Shown here in pieces: positions 23,626-31,469 of a stretch of DNA of 52,750 nucleotides; position 1 is the stretch's first letter; each line of letters starts with the position of its first letter. The translations under genes and the position numbers were made by a program. Source of the DNA: Deltaproteobacteria bacterium tcs-42 (GTDB lineage: Bacteria; Desulfobacterota; Desulfuromonadia; Desulfuromonadales; Geopsychrobacteraceae); NCBI GenBank assembly GCA_002049545.1, contig LLYT01000007.1, positions 1 to 52,750 on the forward strand, given 5' to 3'. The notes under the pieces are model-generated. The model saw nothing but the letters and a program-made list of their open reading frames with translations. It ran no database searches and was not told the DNA's origin.

Positions 23626-23916
23626 ATGATGGTTCTGGTGAGTTATGATGTTTCAACAGTTGATCGTGTCGGGGCAAGGCGGCTGCGGCGAGTTGCCAAA
23701 ATCTGTCAGAACTATGGGCAGCGGGTGCAGTACTCTATTTTTGAATGTATTGTCGATCCGGCACAGTGGACGCAGATGCGCCGTCAGTTGCTAGATGTCA
23801 TAGACGAAGAAATGGATAGTTTACGATTCTATTTTATGGGTTCAAACTGGAAGCACCGGGTGGAACATGTCGGGGCAAAAGAGACGATAGATCTTGAAGG
23901 GGAATTGATTATTTGA
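23626..23916 (+). CDS. cas2: Cas2, structural partner of Cas1
   Basis: A 96-aa ferredoxin-fold protein (MMVLVSYDVSTVDRVGARRL at the start) that dimerises between two Cas1 dimers during spacer integration. The first-strand aspartate D9 and the RVQYSIFECIVDPAQW segment are typical. A GGAGGTG box precedes it. An in-frame second ATG directly follows the first, so the start is uncertain by one codon. It is the last cas gene; the leader and array follow. Confidence 0.95.
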   Translation: MMVLVSYDVSTVDRVGARRLRRVAKICQNYGQRVQYSIFECIVDPAQWTQMRRQLLDVIDEEMDSLRFYFMGSNWKHRVEHVGAKETIDLEGELII

Positions 23917-24097
23917 TTTGTATGCGAACCTCTAGTGGTAGGTAAATTCCCAACAGGTTCGCGAAATTGTATCATGCTGGAAAATCGAAATAATATTTGT
24001 GGGTCCAGAGTTGTCAAGTTGTTTTCTGTGCCAGATTAATCAGGTTCGCAAAATCGAAAGTAAAGCCATTGTAAAATCATGCTGTTGTCAGCATGCG
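23917..24097 (+). promoter_or_regulatory. CRISPR leader
   Basis: AT-rich 181-bp region between cas2 and the first repeat. It contains an internal partial duplication: CAGGTTCGCGAAATTGT (from about 23955) and CAGGTTCGCAAAATCGAAA (from about 24042), each followed within 20-30 bases by ATCATGCTG. Such repeats could bind integration host factor or Cas1-Cas2. The orientation (leader next to cas2, degenerate repeat at the far end) fits transcription in the plus direction. Confidence 0.6.
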
Positions 24098-24331
24098 GTC
24101 GCCCCCTTCGCGGGGGCGTGGATTGAAACCTATCCTTGGATTATGTCAACAGCTTGGAGGTTCTGTCGCCCCCTTCGCGGGGGCGTGGATTGAAACCGTC
24201 GTATAACTCCTCGTCAAGACCTCAATTCCAAGTCGCCCCCTTCGCGGGGGCGTGGATTGAAACAACAATCGGGCAGACACATCGGTCTGCCCCTACGGGT
24301 CGCCCCCCTTCGCGGGGGCGTGGATTAAAAC
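24098..24331 (+). CRISPR. type I-C CRISPR array, four repeats and three spacers
   Basis: Repeats of 32 bp at 24098-24129, 24165-24196 and 24232-24263, with a stem of GCCCCC/GGGGGC around TTCG and the 3' handle GTGGATTGAAAC. The fourth, at 24299-24331, has an extra C and a G-to-A change in the handle (ATTAAAAC), the usual decayed end repeat. The spacers are each exactly 35 bp: 24130-24164, 24197-24231 and 24264-24298. The third, oldest spacer is largely a REP-like hairpin. The array is very short for a complete cas set. Confidence 0.97.
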
Positions 24332-24737
24332 TGGGCAGACGTTGATCACGCATCAGATTGCTGTGCCGCGATGAAACGATATTACGTCGGGACGAACCTT
24401 GTGTTTGCCCGGTTGACTGAAAAGATGACAAATCCGGGTCGTTTAGTCTTATTAAAATTCATCTCTAAACTGTATACAGTATTCACATCCAGGGGGAGAA
24501 AATTGTGCTTCCAGGAAAAATGATTCTTCGAATAGTCTTGCTATAATAGGGGGTTATCAGTTTTATTTATTTTTCGAGTCAAAATCACTATAAATAAAAA
24601 TCTTGACATGAATCAGTCGTTCCGCTAGAAGGTACGTGGTTTGATTACACTGCTGAAAGATGTGTAAATATACATTGAAATTCGTATGTGGGAGCGCATC
24701 GCTACGCAAGCTCCCCCTCTGTGGAGACATAGTTATT
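24332..24737 (+). promoter_or_regulatory. array trailer, REP remnant and nuo operon upstream region
   Basis: About 400 bp without a gene. At 24384-24412 lies a decayed copy of the REP unit (GGGACGAACCTTGTGTTTGC compared with GGGGCGAACCTATGTGTTCG inside the transposase). A likely sigma-70 promoter for nuo is TTGACA at 24603-24608, a 17-base spacer and TAGAAG at 24626-24631. A hairpin GGGAGC/GCTCCC (24690-24715) lies in the presumed 5' leader of nuoA. Confidence 0.5.
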
Positions 24738-25130
24738 ATGATCGAAAGCTATATTGTTGAATATATGTATGTTTGGGTGCTTCTGGGCATGGGAATCATC
24801 TGCGGTATGGCGCCTCTGTTGATTTCCTTCTTTTTTGCGCCTCGCCATCTGTACAGCAAGACCCGGGATACATATGAGTGTGGAATGGATCCCTACGGTA
24901 CGGCATGGAATATACGCTTTGATATTGCCTATTATCTTTATGCACTCATTTTTCTAGCTTTTGATGTTGACGTTCTTTATCTGTTTCCTGTTGCTACTGC
25001 CTTTGACAAGGTTTCAGCAGCACGGGGAATTACTGAGATAATCATTTTTGTTGGTATTTTGTCTCTGGCGATTGTCTACGCCTGGGTTAAGGGAGTATTT
25101 ACGTGGCCGAACAGAAGAAAAGCCTGCTAA
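24738..25130 (+). CDS. nuoA: complex I subunit NuoA
   Basis: A 130-aa membrane subunit with three helices near the quinone entry of complex I. The conserved loop [20 protein letters not shown] and the following [13 protein letters not shown] are diagnostic. ATG 24738 is preceded by GGAGA at a longish 11-base distance; the reading frame upstream to 24660 has no family similarity. It overlaps nuoB by 28 bp and opens an operon that runs to 36.3 kb. Confidence 0.93.
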   Translation: MIESYIVEYMYVWVLLGMGIICGMAPLLISFFFAPRHLYSKTRDTYECGMDPYGTAWNIRFDIAYYLYALIFLAFDVDVLYLFPVATAFDKVSAARGITEIIIFVGILSLAIVYAWVKGVFTWPNRRKAC

Positions 25131-25696
25131 ACATTCACTCCTATTCGAAGGAGTGTGCAGAGCGGTATGATGGCGCTGATCTGCAGCAAACCAAAACTTC
25201 AGATGGACCCCCTCTGCTTCAGATGAAGTTGACTGACGCGATTTTTGATCTGTGTCGGGCTAACTCCCTCTGGCCTCTTACGTTTGGTCTCTCTTGTTGT
25301 GCTATTGAAATGATGTGCTCCGGTATGGCCCGTTTTGACCTGTCTCGCTATGGAGCTGAGGTTTTCCGTCCTTCGCCGCGTCAGTCGGATCTGATGATTG
25401 TTGCTGGTACGGTTAACCGGAAGATGGCTCCTGCCCTTGTCACTTTGTATGAGCAGATGCCGGCCCCGCGTTACGTTATTGCTATGGGTAACTGTGCTGT
25501 GGCTGGTGGCCCTTTCGCAGTTGAAGCGAACTATGATGTTGTCCTCGGTGTTGACAAGTTGATCCCGGTTGATGTCTATATCCCCGGTTGTCCGCCGCGT
25601 CCAGAAGCCCTGATTGAAGGTATTCTGCAATTGCAGGAACAGATTACCGGTAAGCGCTTCCCGATCCCGCAGAACAAGATGCCGGAGGGAGTGTAG
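25103..25696 (+). CDS. nuoB: complex I subunit NuoB (N2 cluster)
   Basis: A 197-aa peripheral-arm subunit that holds the last Fe-S cluster, N2, before quinone. Cluster cysteines are visible in [18 protein letters not shown] and PGCPPRPEA. It starts with GTG at 25103 inside nuoA. The roughly 30-residue N-terminal extension ahead of the conserved core is longer than in many homologues. Together with nuoC and nuoD it forms the quinone module. Confidence 0.95.
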   Translation: MAEQKKSLLNIHSYSKECAERYDGADLQQTKTSDGPPLLQMKLTDAIFDLCRANSLWPLTFGLSCCAIEMMCSGMARFDLSRYGAEVFRPSPRQSDLMIVAGTVNRKMAPALVTLYEQMPAPRYVIAMGNCAVAGGPFAVEANYDVVLGVDKLIPVDVYIPGCPPRPEALIEGILQLQEQITGKRFPIPQNKMPEGV

Positions 25697-25700
25697 AGCT

Positions 25701-26252
25701 ATGGATATAAATCAAGTTAAAAAACAGTGGCAGACCCTGTCAACGACTATTGAAGATATCGATTATGCGGTCAGTGGTCATGACTACAATATCTGTCTTG
25801 AACGCGACAAGGTTCGGGATTTTGCAACGTTAATGCTCGAGGAAGGTTTTTATCTGGTTGATCTGATGGCGGTCCACGTGACCCCGGCTATCGAAGTCGT
25901 TTATCAGTTTGCCCATTTTGAAACCCGTTGCCGGGTACTGGCGCGTGCTTTTGTCGATGATAATTCTGAAATTGCAACTATTGCCGATATTTATCAGGGT
26001 GCTAACTGGCATGAACGCGAAGCTCGTGATCTTCACGGTGTCGTGTTTGTCGATCACCCCTATCTTTTTCCGTTGATTCTTGCGGAAGAGGATGTTGATT
26101 TGAAGCCCCTGTTGAAAAAAGAGGGGACGCTCAAAGATATTGATGCTGTTCGGCGTAAACCTCCTGAGCCTGCACCCGAGCCAAAAACCAAGGTCAAGCC
26201 TGAGGGTGCAGAAGCCAAACCTGAAGCCGCCAAGAGTCAGGAGCAAAGCTGA
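25701..26252 (+). CDS. nuoC: complex I subunit NuoC
   Basis: A 183-aa, 30 kDa-family subunit. The signature is GANWHEREARDLHGVVF with the following DHPYLFPLIL. The C-terminal 35 residues are rich in proline, lysine and glutamate and seem disordered. ATG 25701 follows GGAGTGTAGAGCT; a frame extending upstream to 25614 overlaps nuoB and is not used. It is separate from nuoD, unlike the fused NuoCD of E. coli. Its stop overlaps the nuoD start by one base. Confidence 0.92.
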   Translation: MDINQVKKQWQTLSTTIEDIDYAVSGHDYNICLERDKVRDFATLMLEEGFYLVDLMAVHVTPAIEVVYQFAHFETRCRVLARAFVDDNSEIATIADIYQGANWHEREARDLHGVVFVDHPYLFPLILAEEDVDLKPLLKKEGTLKDIDAVRRKPPEPAPEPKTKVKPEGAEAKPEAAKSQEQS

Positions 26253-27379
26253 TGGCTATGGATGTAGAAACACTGGAAGATTCCAGGCATCACCGGTATG
26301 TTCTGAATATGGGGCCACAGCACCCAAGTACCCATGGCGTGTTGCGGATATTGCTGGAACTTGAAGGTGAGTATGCGATGGAGCTGCTCCCCGTTCTGGG
26401 TTATGGCCATCGCTGTCACGAGAAGATCGCTGAGCATAAACCTGTCAAATCGTTCATGCCCAATACTGCGCGGATGGACTATCTGGGTGCCTTGATCTAC
26501 AACCATGGCTACGCGCATCTGCTGGAAAAGGCGGCCGGAGTTGAAGTTCCGGAGCGGGCTGAGTATATCCGCGTTATTACATCAGAGTTGAATCGGATTC
26601 AGAGCCATCTGCTCTGGTATGGAGCGTATCTGCTTGATCTTGGTGCTTTTACACCGATTATGTACGCTTTTGATGATCGTGAACATATTCTTGATATTCT
26701 TGAGGATGTTACGGGTTCTCGACTCACCTACTGTTACTTCCGGGTTGGCGGGGTGAGCAAAGACATTGATGACAAGTTTGTGACCAGCACCAGGGCTTTT
26801 ATCAAGCGGTTACGCAGTCGTTTCCCCATGTACGAAGATTTGGTGAATGGCAACATTATCCTCCAGAAACGCTTGAATGATGTCGGTGAACTCACACCGC
26901 AACTGTGTGCCCGCTACGGTGTGACCGGCCCGTTATTGCGCGGAACTGGGGTTGACTATGATATGCGCCGGGCGGAACCATATTCGATTTACCCGCAATT
27001 TGACTTTGAAATTCCCACCGAAACCAAGGGTGACTGTATGGCCTCCTTTTTGGTTCGGTTCCGGGAAATGGAGCAAAGTTTACGCATCATTGAGCAGGCT
27101 TTGGATGGACTGCCAGAAGGTCCCGTCATGGCTGCCAAGGTGCCAAAGAAGTTGAAAATTCCAGCTGGCGATTATAATGCCTCGGTAGAAGCGCCGCGTG
27201 GTGAGCTTTCGTACTATCTTGTTTCTGATGGATCAGATGTCCCGTATCGTCTCAAAGTGAGAACGCCTTCCTATTCTAACCTCAGTGTTGTTCCTGAGAT
27301 GTGTCAGGGAATGCTGCTTTCGGATGTGGTGTCGGCTATGGGTGCTCTGGACTTGGTTATCCCCGAGATTGACAGGTAG
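26252..27379 (+). CDS. nuoD: complex I subunit NuoD (49 kDa type)
   Basis: A 375-aa subunit forming the quinone-binding cavity with NuoB, related to the large subunit of [NiFe] hydrogenases. MGPQHPSTHGVLR near residue 20 contains the quinone-contacting histidine, and PRGELSYYLVSDG and the terminal DLVIPEIDR are conserved. ATG 26252 overlaps the nuoC stop; a second ATG at 26258 is an alternative. The nuoE, nuoF and nuoG genes that normally follow are absent; nuoH comes 5 bp later. Confidence 0.95.
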   Translation: MAMDVETLEDSRHHRYVLNMGPQHPSTHGVLRILLELEGEYAMELLPVLGYGHRCHEKIAEHKPVKSFMPNTARMDYLGALIYNHGYAHLLEKAAGVEVPERAEYIRVITSELNRIQSHLLWYGAYLLDLGAFTPIMYAFDDREHILDILEDVTGSRLTYCYFRVGGVSKDIDDKFVTSTRAFIKRLRSRFPMYEDLVNGNIILQKRLNDVGELTPQLCARYGVTGPLLRGTGVDYDMRRAEPYSIYPQFDFEIPTETKGDCMASFLVRFREMEQSLRIIEQALDGLPEGPVMAAKVPKKLKIPAGDYNASVEAPRGELSYYLVSDGSDVPYRLKVRTPSYSNLSVVPEMCQGMLLSDVVSAMGALDLVIPEIDR

Positions 27380-27384
27380 GGTAT

Positions 27385-28371
27385 ATGGAAATCTTTTACA
27401 GTATTCTTCCGGATCTGATTCGGATGGTTGTTTGTGCCGTATGCGGAGCCGCGATTGTATTTGGTAATGCATTGGTGATGGGTTACGCAGAGCGGAAGCT
27501 GGCAGGGCACATCATGCTTCGACCCGGCCCCATGGAGGTTGGTTTTCATGGCGTGTACCAACTCGTGGTTGACGGTTTGAAGCTGATGGGCAAGCAGCTG
27601 GTGGTTCCGAAAAATGCCGACCGGCCTCTGTTTATGCTGGCACCACTGCTTGCATTTGCTCCGGTTTTTGTCCCTCTGCTGGTGATACCATTCAGTGACA
27701 AAATTCAGGGTTTTGATCTGGATATCGGGCTATTGGTCATCCTGGCACTCGCCTCGATAAATCTGCTGGCAATTTTGATTGGTGGTTGGTCCTCAAATAA
27801 TAAGTACTCACTATTCGGTGCTTTTCGAGCCGTTTCCCAGAATGTTGCCTACGAAATCCCGATGCTGCTCTCATTGCTGTCAATTATCTTCATGACGAAT
27901 ACTTTCAGCTTGAAAGGGGTTGTCGCGGCACAGAGCCCGGTCTGGTTTATCGTCATTCAGCCCCTGGCTTTTTTGATTTATCTGGTAGCTATTGTTGCTG
28001 AAACCAACCGCGCACCTTTTGACTTGCCTGAGGCTGAGAGTGAGCTGACAGCTGGTTTTCATACTGAGTATGCCGGTATGAGCTTCAGTCTGTTCGTGTT
28101 AGGCGAATATGCCAACATGTTTATTGTCTGCAGTGTTGCCACGGTGTTCTTCCTTGGCGGAAGCTCGGGGATCCCATTGCCCTACTTTGAATACAGCGGG
28201 ATTATCTGGTTTCTGTTAAAAGTCTATTTGCTGATGTTTTTCCTGATCTGGATCCGTTGGACTTATCCGCGAACTCGTTTTGATCAGTTGATGAATTTTT
28301 GCTGGAAGTACCTGATTCCATTCTCACTGGTTAACCTTATTATTACTGTCGTGATGGTGAAGCTGCTATGA
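27385..28371 (+). CDS. nuoH: complex I subunit NuoH
   Basis: A 328-aa membrane subunit with about eight helices that links the quinone cavity to the proton channels. YAERKLAGHIMLRPGP, the ETNRAPFDLPEAESELTAG loop (split over residues about 202-222) and FLIWIRWTYPRTRFDQLM are all conserved. The stop overlaps nuoI (ATGA). Confidence 0.95.
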   Translation: MEIFYSILPDLIRMVVCAVCGAAIVFGNALVMGYAERKLAGHIMLRPGPMEVGFHGVYQLVVDGLKLMGKQLVVPKNADRPLFMLAPLLAFAPVFVPLLVIPFSDKIQGFDLDIGLLVILALASINLLAILIGGWSSNNKYSLFGAFRAVSQNVAYEIPMLLSLLSIIFMTNTFSLKGVVAAQSPVWFIVIQPLAFLIYLVAIVAETNRAPFDLPEAESELTAGFHTEYAGMSFSLFVLGEYANMFIVCSVATVFFLGGSSGIPLPYFEYSGIIWFLLKVYLLMFFLIWIRWTYPRTRFDQLMNFCWKYLIPFSLVNLIITVVMVKLL

Positions 28372-28808
28372 AATCCTATTTCTCAGAGTTGTTTACGGGA
28401 GCATGGAGCCTTATCCTTGGCCTGAAGGTCACTATCAAGGCACTGTTCACACCGATTGTTACTTGTCAGTATCCGCGCGAAAAATTGGAGATTACTCCTA
28501 ATTACCGTGGTCATATTGATCTGGTCAAGTTTGCCGATACCGGCACTCACAAATGTATCACCTGTGGTAGCTGCATGCGCGACTGCCCTTCTGACTGTAT
28601 CGTGGTTGATGGTGAGAAGCGTGAAGGGGTCAAGGGTAAAGCTTTGACGGTTTTCACCCTCGATTTTACGAAATGTAGTTTATGTGGTGCCTGTGTTGAA
28701 GTTTGTCCGACCAAGGCTCTCGATTATTCTAACGAGTATGAACTGGCAGGGTATGCACGTGAGGACTTTCACTACGATCTCTTGAAGAGAGTGGAGGAAC
28801 GGGAATGA
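28368..28808 (+). CDS. nuoI: complex I subunit NuoI (two [4Fe-4S] clusters)
   Basis: A 146-aa ferredoxin-like subunit carrying clusters N6a and N6b. The cysteine motifs are CITCGSCMRDCP and CSLCGACVEVCP. In complexes without NuoEFG it is the likely docking point for a reduced ferredoxin-like donor. The gene overlaps both nuoH and nuoJ by 4 bp. Confidence 0.95.
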   Translation: MKSYFSELFTGAWSLILGLKVTIKALFTPIVTCQYPREKLEITPNYRGHIDLVKFADTGTHKCITCGSCMRDCPSDCIVVDGEKREGVKGKALTVFTLDFTKCSLCGACVEVCPTKALDYSNEYELAGYAREDFHYDLLKRVEERE

Positions 28809-29332
28809 TAGTTTACAGGTACCTCGCCGAAGTTCTCTTTTATGCTTTGGTGTGTTTAACATTTGCCGGCGGCATTATGGCTGTCAGATCCAAAATGCTT
28901 ATGCATGCCGTTCTTGGTCTTGCCGCTACCCTGTTTGGTGTCGCAGGCCTTTACTTCCATCTTGGCAGCCCTTTTCTCGCCATGATGCAAATCCTGATTT
29001 ATGTCGGGGCCGTTTGTATCATCATTGTTCTCGGAGTCATGCTGGGCAACACCCCGGATCAGCTGGCGGCCAAGAATCTGACTGGCCGCAGCCTTCCACT
29101 GGCTTTACTGGCTTGTGCAACCGGCTTTATTTCATTATTTGTTGCGACTATCAGCCGAACTGAGTTTAGCCCCGCAAAAGAAAAAGTAGGTGATATGTCG
29201 ATTGAATTTGTCGGCGAAAACCTGCTGCTACAATATTGTCTGGCCTTTGAATTGATTTCGGTCATATTGCTCACAGCTATCATTGGGGCCATTATTCTGG
29301 CCCGTGGCGGCCGGGAGGGAAAAACATCATGA
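28805..29332 (+). CDS. nuoJ: complex I subunit NuoJ
   Basis: A 175-aa membrane subunit with about five helices. The family features are GLAATLFGVAGLYFHLGSPFLAMMQILIYVGA read across residues 38-70 and the C-terminal LLTAIIGAIILAR. It forms part of the proton path between NuoH and NuoK. ATGA overlaps on both sides tie it to its neighbours. Confidence 0.92.
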   Translation: MIVYRYLAEVLFYALVCLTFAGGIMAVRSKMLMHAVLGLAATLFGVAGLYFHLGSPFLAMMQILIYVGAVCIIIVLGVMLGNTPDQLAAKNLTGRSLPLALLACATGFISLFVATISRTEFSPAKEKVGDMSIEFVGENLLLQYCLAFELISVILLTAIIGAIILARGGREGKTS

Positions 29333-29646
29333 TGATCAGCGCCAATTTAAATACCTATCTGATTATCGCAGCGGTTTTACTGGTTATTGGCATCTACGGC
29401 ATGGTGCAACATCGCTCCTTGATCGGCATATTGATTTCAAGTGAATTTATCCTTAATGGTGCCTCTTTAAATTTTATGGCTTTCAATAAATTTGTTGCAC
29501 CGAATCCGGCTGTTGGTCAGATCTATGCTCTGTTTATTATGGGAATTGCCGCAGCTGAAGCAGCGATTGCAGTCAGTATTATCATCGCGGTGTACCGTAA
29601 GTATCAAAGTGAAGATCCTGAAGAGCTTCAGGACATGAAGTTGTAA
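29329..29646 (+). CDS. nuoK: complex I subunit NuoK
   Basis: A 105-aa subunit with three helices, related to MrpC. Two conserved membrane glutamates are visible in SSEFILNGASLNF and AAAEAAIAVSI. ATG 29329 overlaps the nuoJ stop; the next codon is also ATG, so the start is uncertain by one codon. Confidence 0.93.
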   Translation: MMISANLNTYLIIAAVLLVIGIYGMVQHRSLIGILISSEFILNGASLNFMAFNKFVAPNPAVGQIYALFIMGIAAAEAAIAVSIIIAVYRKYQSEDPEELQDMKL

Positions 29647-29730
29647 TTTGTTCTTCTGACGTTTTTGTAGTTGGTAACGGCAGCCATATGGTTCTGCCAG
29701 CACGACACACCACTTGAGAAAGTACATGCA

Positions 29731-31224
29731 ATGAACACAATCATCACCAGTAAAATTATCATAACAATGTTGATCCCGATGGTTACGGCTCTCCTTGTTA
29801 TGATAACGGGTAAAAGAGAGAATCTTCGCGATAGCATCTCGACGATCGGTGCCATCCTCACTTTTGCCTCGGTGCTGAGCTTTCTACCAGTGATTCAAGC
29901 TGGAGATCAGCTACAGTATACCTTGTTTGAGCTCTATCCCGGGATCTCGGTCAAGTTTAATCTCGATCCCCTCGGGGTGATTTTTGCCCTCGTGGCATCG
30001 TTTCTGTGGATTTTAGCCAGTCTCTATTGTGTTGGTTATATGCGCGGACTCGATGAGCATGCCCAGACCCGTTTCTATGTCTGTTACGCGGTTTCGGTTG
30101 GTGCAGCGATGGGAGCCGCATTTGGTGGCAACCTGTTTACCCTGTATCTGTTCTACGAGATCGTTTCTATCTTTACTTATCCGCTCGTCATGCACCATCA
30201 GGATGAGGAAGGCTACTGGGGCGCGAAAAAGTACATTGTCTACCTGATGTTTACATCGAAGGCGTTTTTACTGCCGGCGATGATCATTATTTATGTCCTC
30301 TGCGGGACCCTTGATTTTAATTCCGCCAGCATTGCCCACGGTATCTTTCCGGCTGATGCTGATCGGTTTGTTGTCGGGATCGCCTATTTACTCTGTTTCT
30401 TCGGTTTTGCAAAGGCGGGTGTCATGCCTCTGCACAACTGGCTTCCGGATGCGATGGTTGCACCGACTCCGGTCAGTGCTCTGCTCCATGCGGTTGTCGT
30501 TGTCAAGGTCGGGGTCTTTTCTATCTGTCGCGTCATGTTGTCAATCTTTGGTACCGATATCCTCAATGAAACCGGCCTGGGTATATTAACCGCCTACTTC
30601 GTCTCATTTACGATACTGACCGCTTCAGTAATCGCCTTGACCAAAACCAACCTTAAGGCGCGACTCGCTTATTCTACCGTCAGCCAATTGTCCTATATTA
30701 TTCTCGGTGTTGCTATGCTGACTCCCAATTCTGTTACTGGTGGTCTGATCCATATCGCAAACCATGCCTTTGCCAAAATCACCCTGTTTTTCGCGGCTGG
30801 TTGTATATTCGTCGCCAGTGGCAAAAAAGACATCGCGGAGATGGGTGGCCTCGGTAAGCGGATGCCCTGGACGATGGTCGCTTTCGGTCTTGCATCGCTG
30901 GGGATGATCGGTGTCCCTCCGGTTGGTGGTTTTGTGACCAAATGGTATCTGGCATTGGGAACAATTGATCTGCATAACTGGATATTGTTATGTGTCTTGC
31001 TGGCGAGTAGTTTGCTCAATGCCGGCTACTTTGTTCCGGTTGTTCTCAAGGCTTTTTTTGGCAAACCGTTGCCTGCTGATGAAGGTTTAACCAGAAGCCT
31101 TGAAGGAAGACCGCTGATCCTGTTCATGGTCGTTCCGCTGTTTATAACTGGAATAATATCGGTGTTGGTTGGTGTTTATCCCACCCTGTTTCTGGACCTC
31201 ATTAACCTTATGGTGAAGTCATGA
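29731..31224 (+). CDS. antiporter-like complex I subunit (MrpD/NuoL type), first copy
   Basis: A 497-aa membrane protein with about 14 helices of the proton-translocating Mrp antiporter/NuoLMN family. Key features are the helix with the conserved glutamate (YLFYEIVSIFTYPLVMHH), LCFFGFAKAGVMPLHNWLPDAM and the lysine-containing central segment KTNLKARLAYSTVSQLSY. It ends without the long lateral-helix extension of canonical NuoL. ATG 29731 is chosen; the frame upstream to 29671 is not hydrophobic. It is one of two MrpD/NuoL-like genes between nuoK and nuoM. The stop overlaps the next small gene (ATGA). Confidence 0.88.
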   Translation: MNTIITSKIIITMLIPMVTALLVMITGKRENLRDSISTIGAILTFASVLSFLPVIQAGDQLQYTLFELYPGISVKFNLDPLGVIFALVASFLWILASLYCVGYMRGLDEHAQTRFYVCYAVSVGAAMGAAFGGNLFTLYLFYEIVSIFTYPLVMHHQDEEGYWGAKKYIVYLMFTSKAFLLPAMIIIYVLCGTLDFNSASIAHGIFPADADRFVVGIAYLLCFFGFAKAGVMPLHNWLPDAMVAPTPVSALLHAVVVVKVGVFSICRVMLSIFGTDILNETGLGILTAYFVSFTILTASVIALTKTNLKARLAYSTVSQLSYIILGVAMLTPNSVTGGLIHIANHAFAKITLFFAAGCIFVASGKKDIAEMGGLGKRMPWTMVAFGLASLGMIGVPPVGGFVTKWYLALGTIDLHNWILLCVLLASSLLNAGYFVPVVLKAFFGKPLPADEGLTRSLEGRPLILFMVVPLFITGIISVLVGVYPTLFLDLINLMVKS

Positions 31225-31469
31225 TTGTGAACTTTCTAACTTATTTGCGGGAAAGACCAACTTTTCTAAAATGGTTGTTTATCGCCTATTTAGCGTTTGC
31301 TGTGGTCTTTGATTTCTTTGCTGACCGTCATCATGCGCACTTCTGGGGCGACCATCTGGTTGGTTTCTGGGCGGTGTTCGGTCTGGTCGGGTGTCTGGCA
31401 ATGATTGTATTCTGCAAAGGGCTGTCACACGTATGGCTGGAGAGGGACAAGGATCATTATGACAAGTAG
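31221..31469 (+). CDS. small two-helix membrane protein in the nuo operon
   Basis: An 82-aa protein with two predicted membrane helices (about residues 18-34 and 46-66) separated by a charged, histidine-rich loop (DFFADRHHAHFWGDH). It overlaps the previous antiporter gene by 4 bp and the next by 11 bp, so it is almost certainly translated. I do not recognise a family. Its place suggests an accessory membrane subunit bridging the two antiporter-like proteins. Confidence 0.75.
   Translation: MIVNFLTYLRERPTFLKWLFIAYLAFAVVFDFFADRHHAHFWGDHLVGFWAVFGLVGCLAMIVFCKGLSHVWLERDKDHYDK

Noticed and set aside
14861-23916. absence of cas6 as a sign of a broken system
   Set aside because: Type I-C loci lack cas6 because Cas5c processes the crRNA; all expected I-C genes are present and intact.
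24333-24412. a fourth spacer or a fifth, decayed repeat after 24331
   Set aside because: No repeat-like sequence occurs within a further 70 bases; the stretch is better explained as a decayed REP copy.
25199-25630. 143-codon open frame antisense to nuoB
   Set aside because: It lies wholly opposite a strongly conserved gene, has no ribosome site or recognisable motif, and is explained by codon bias.
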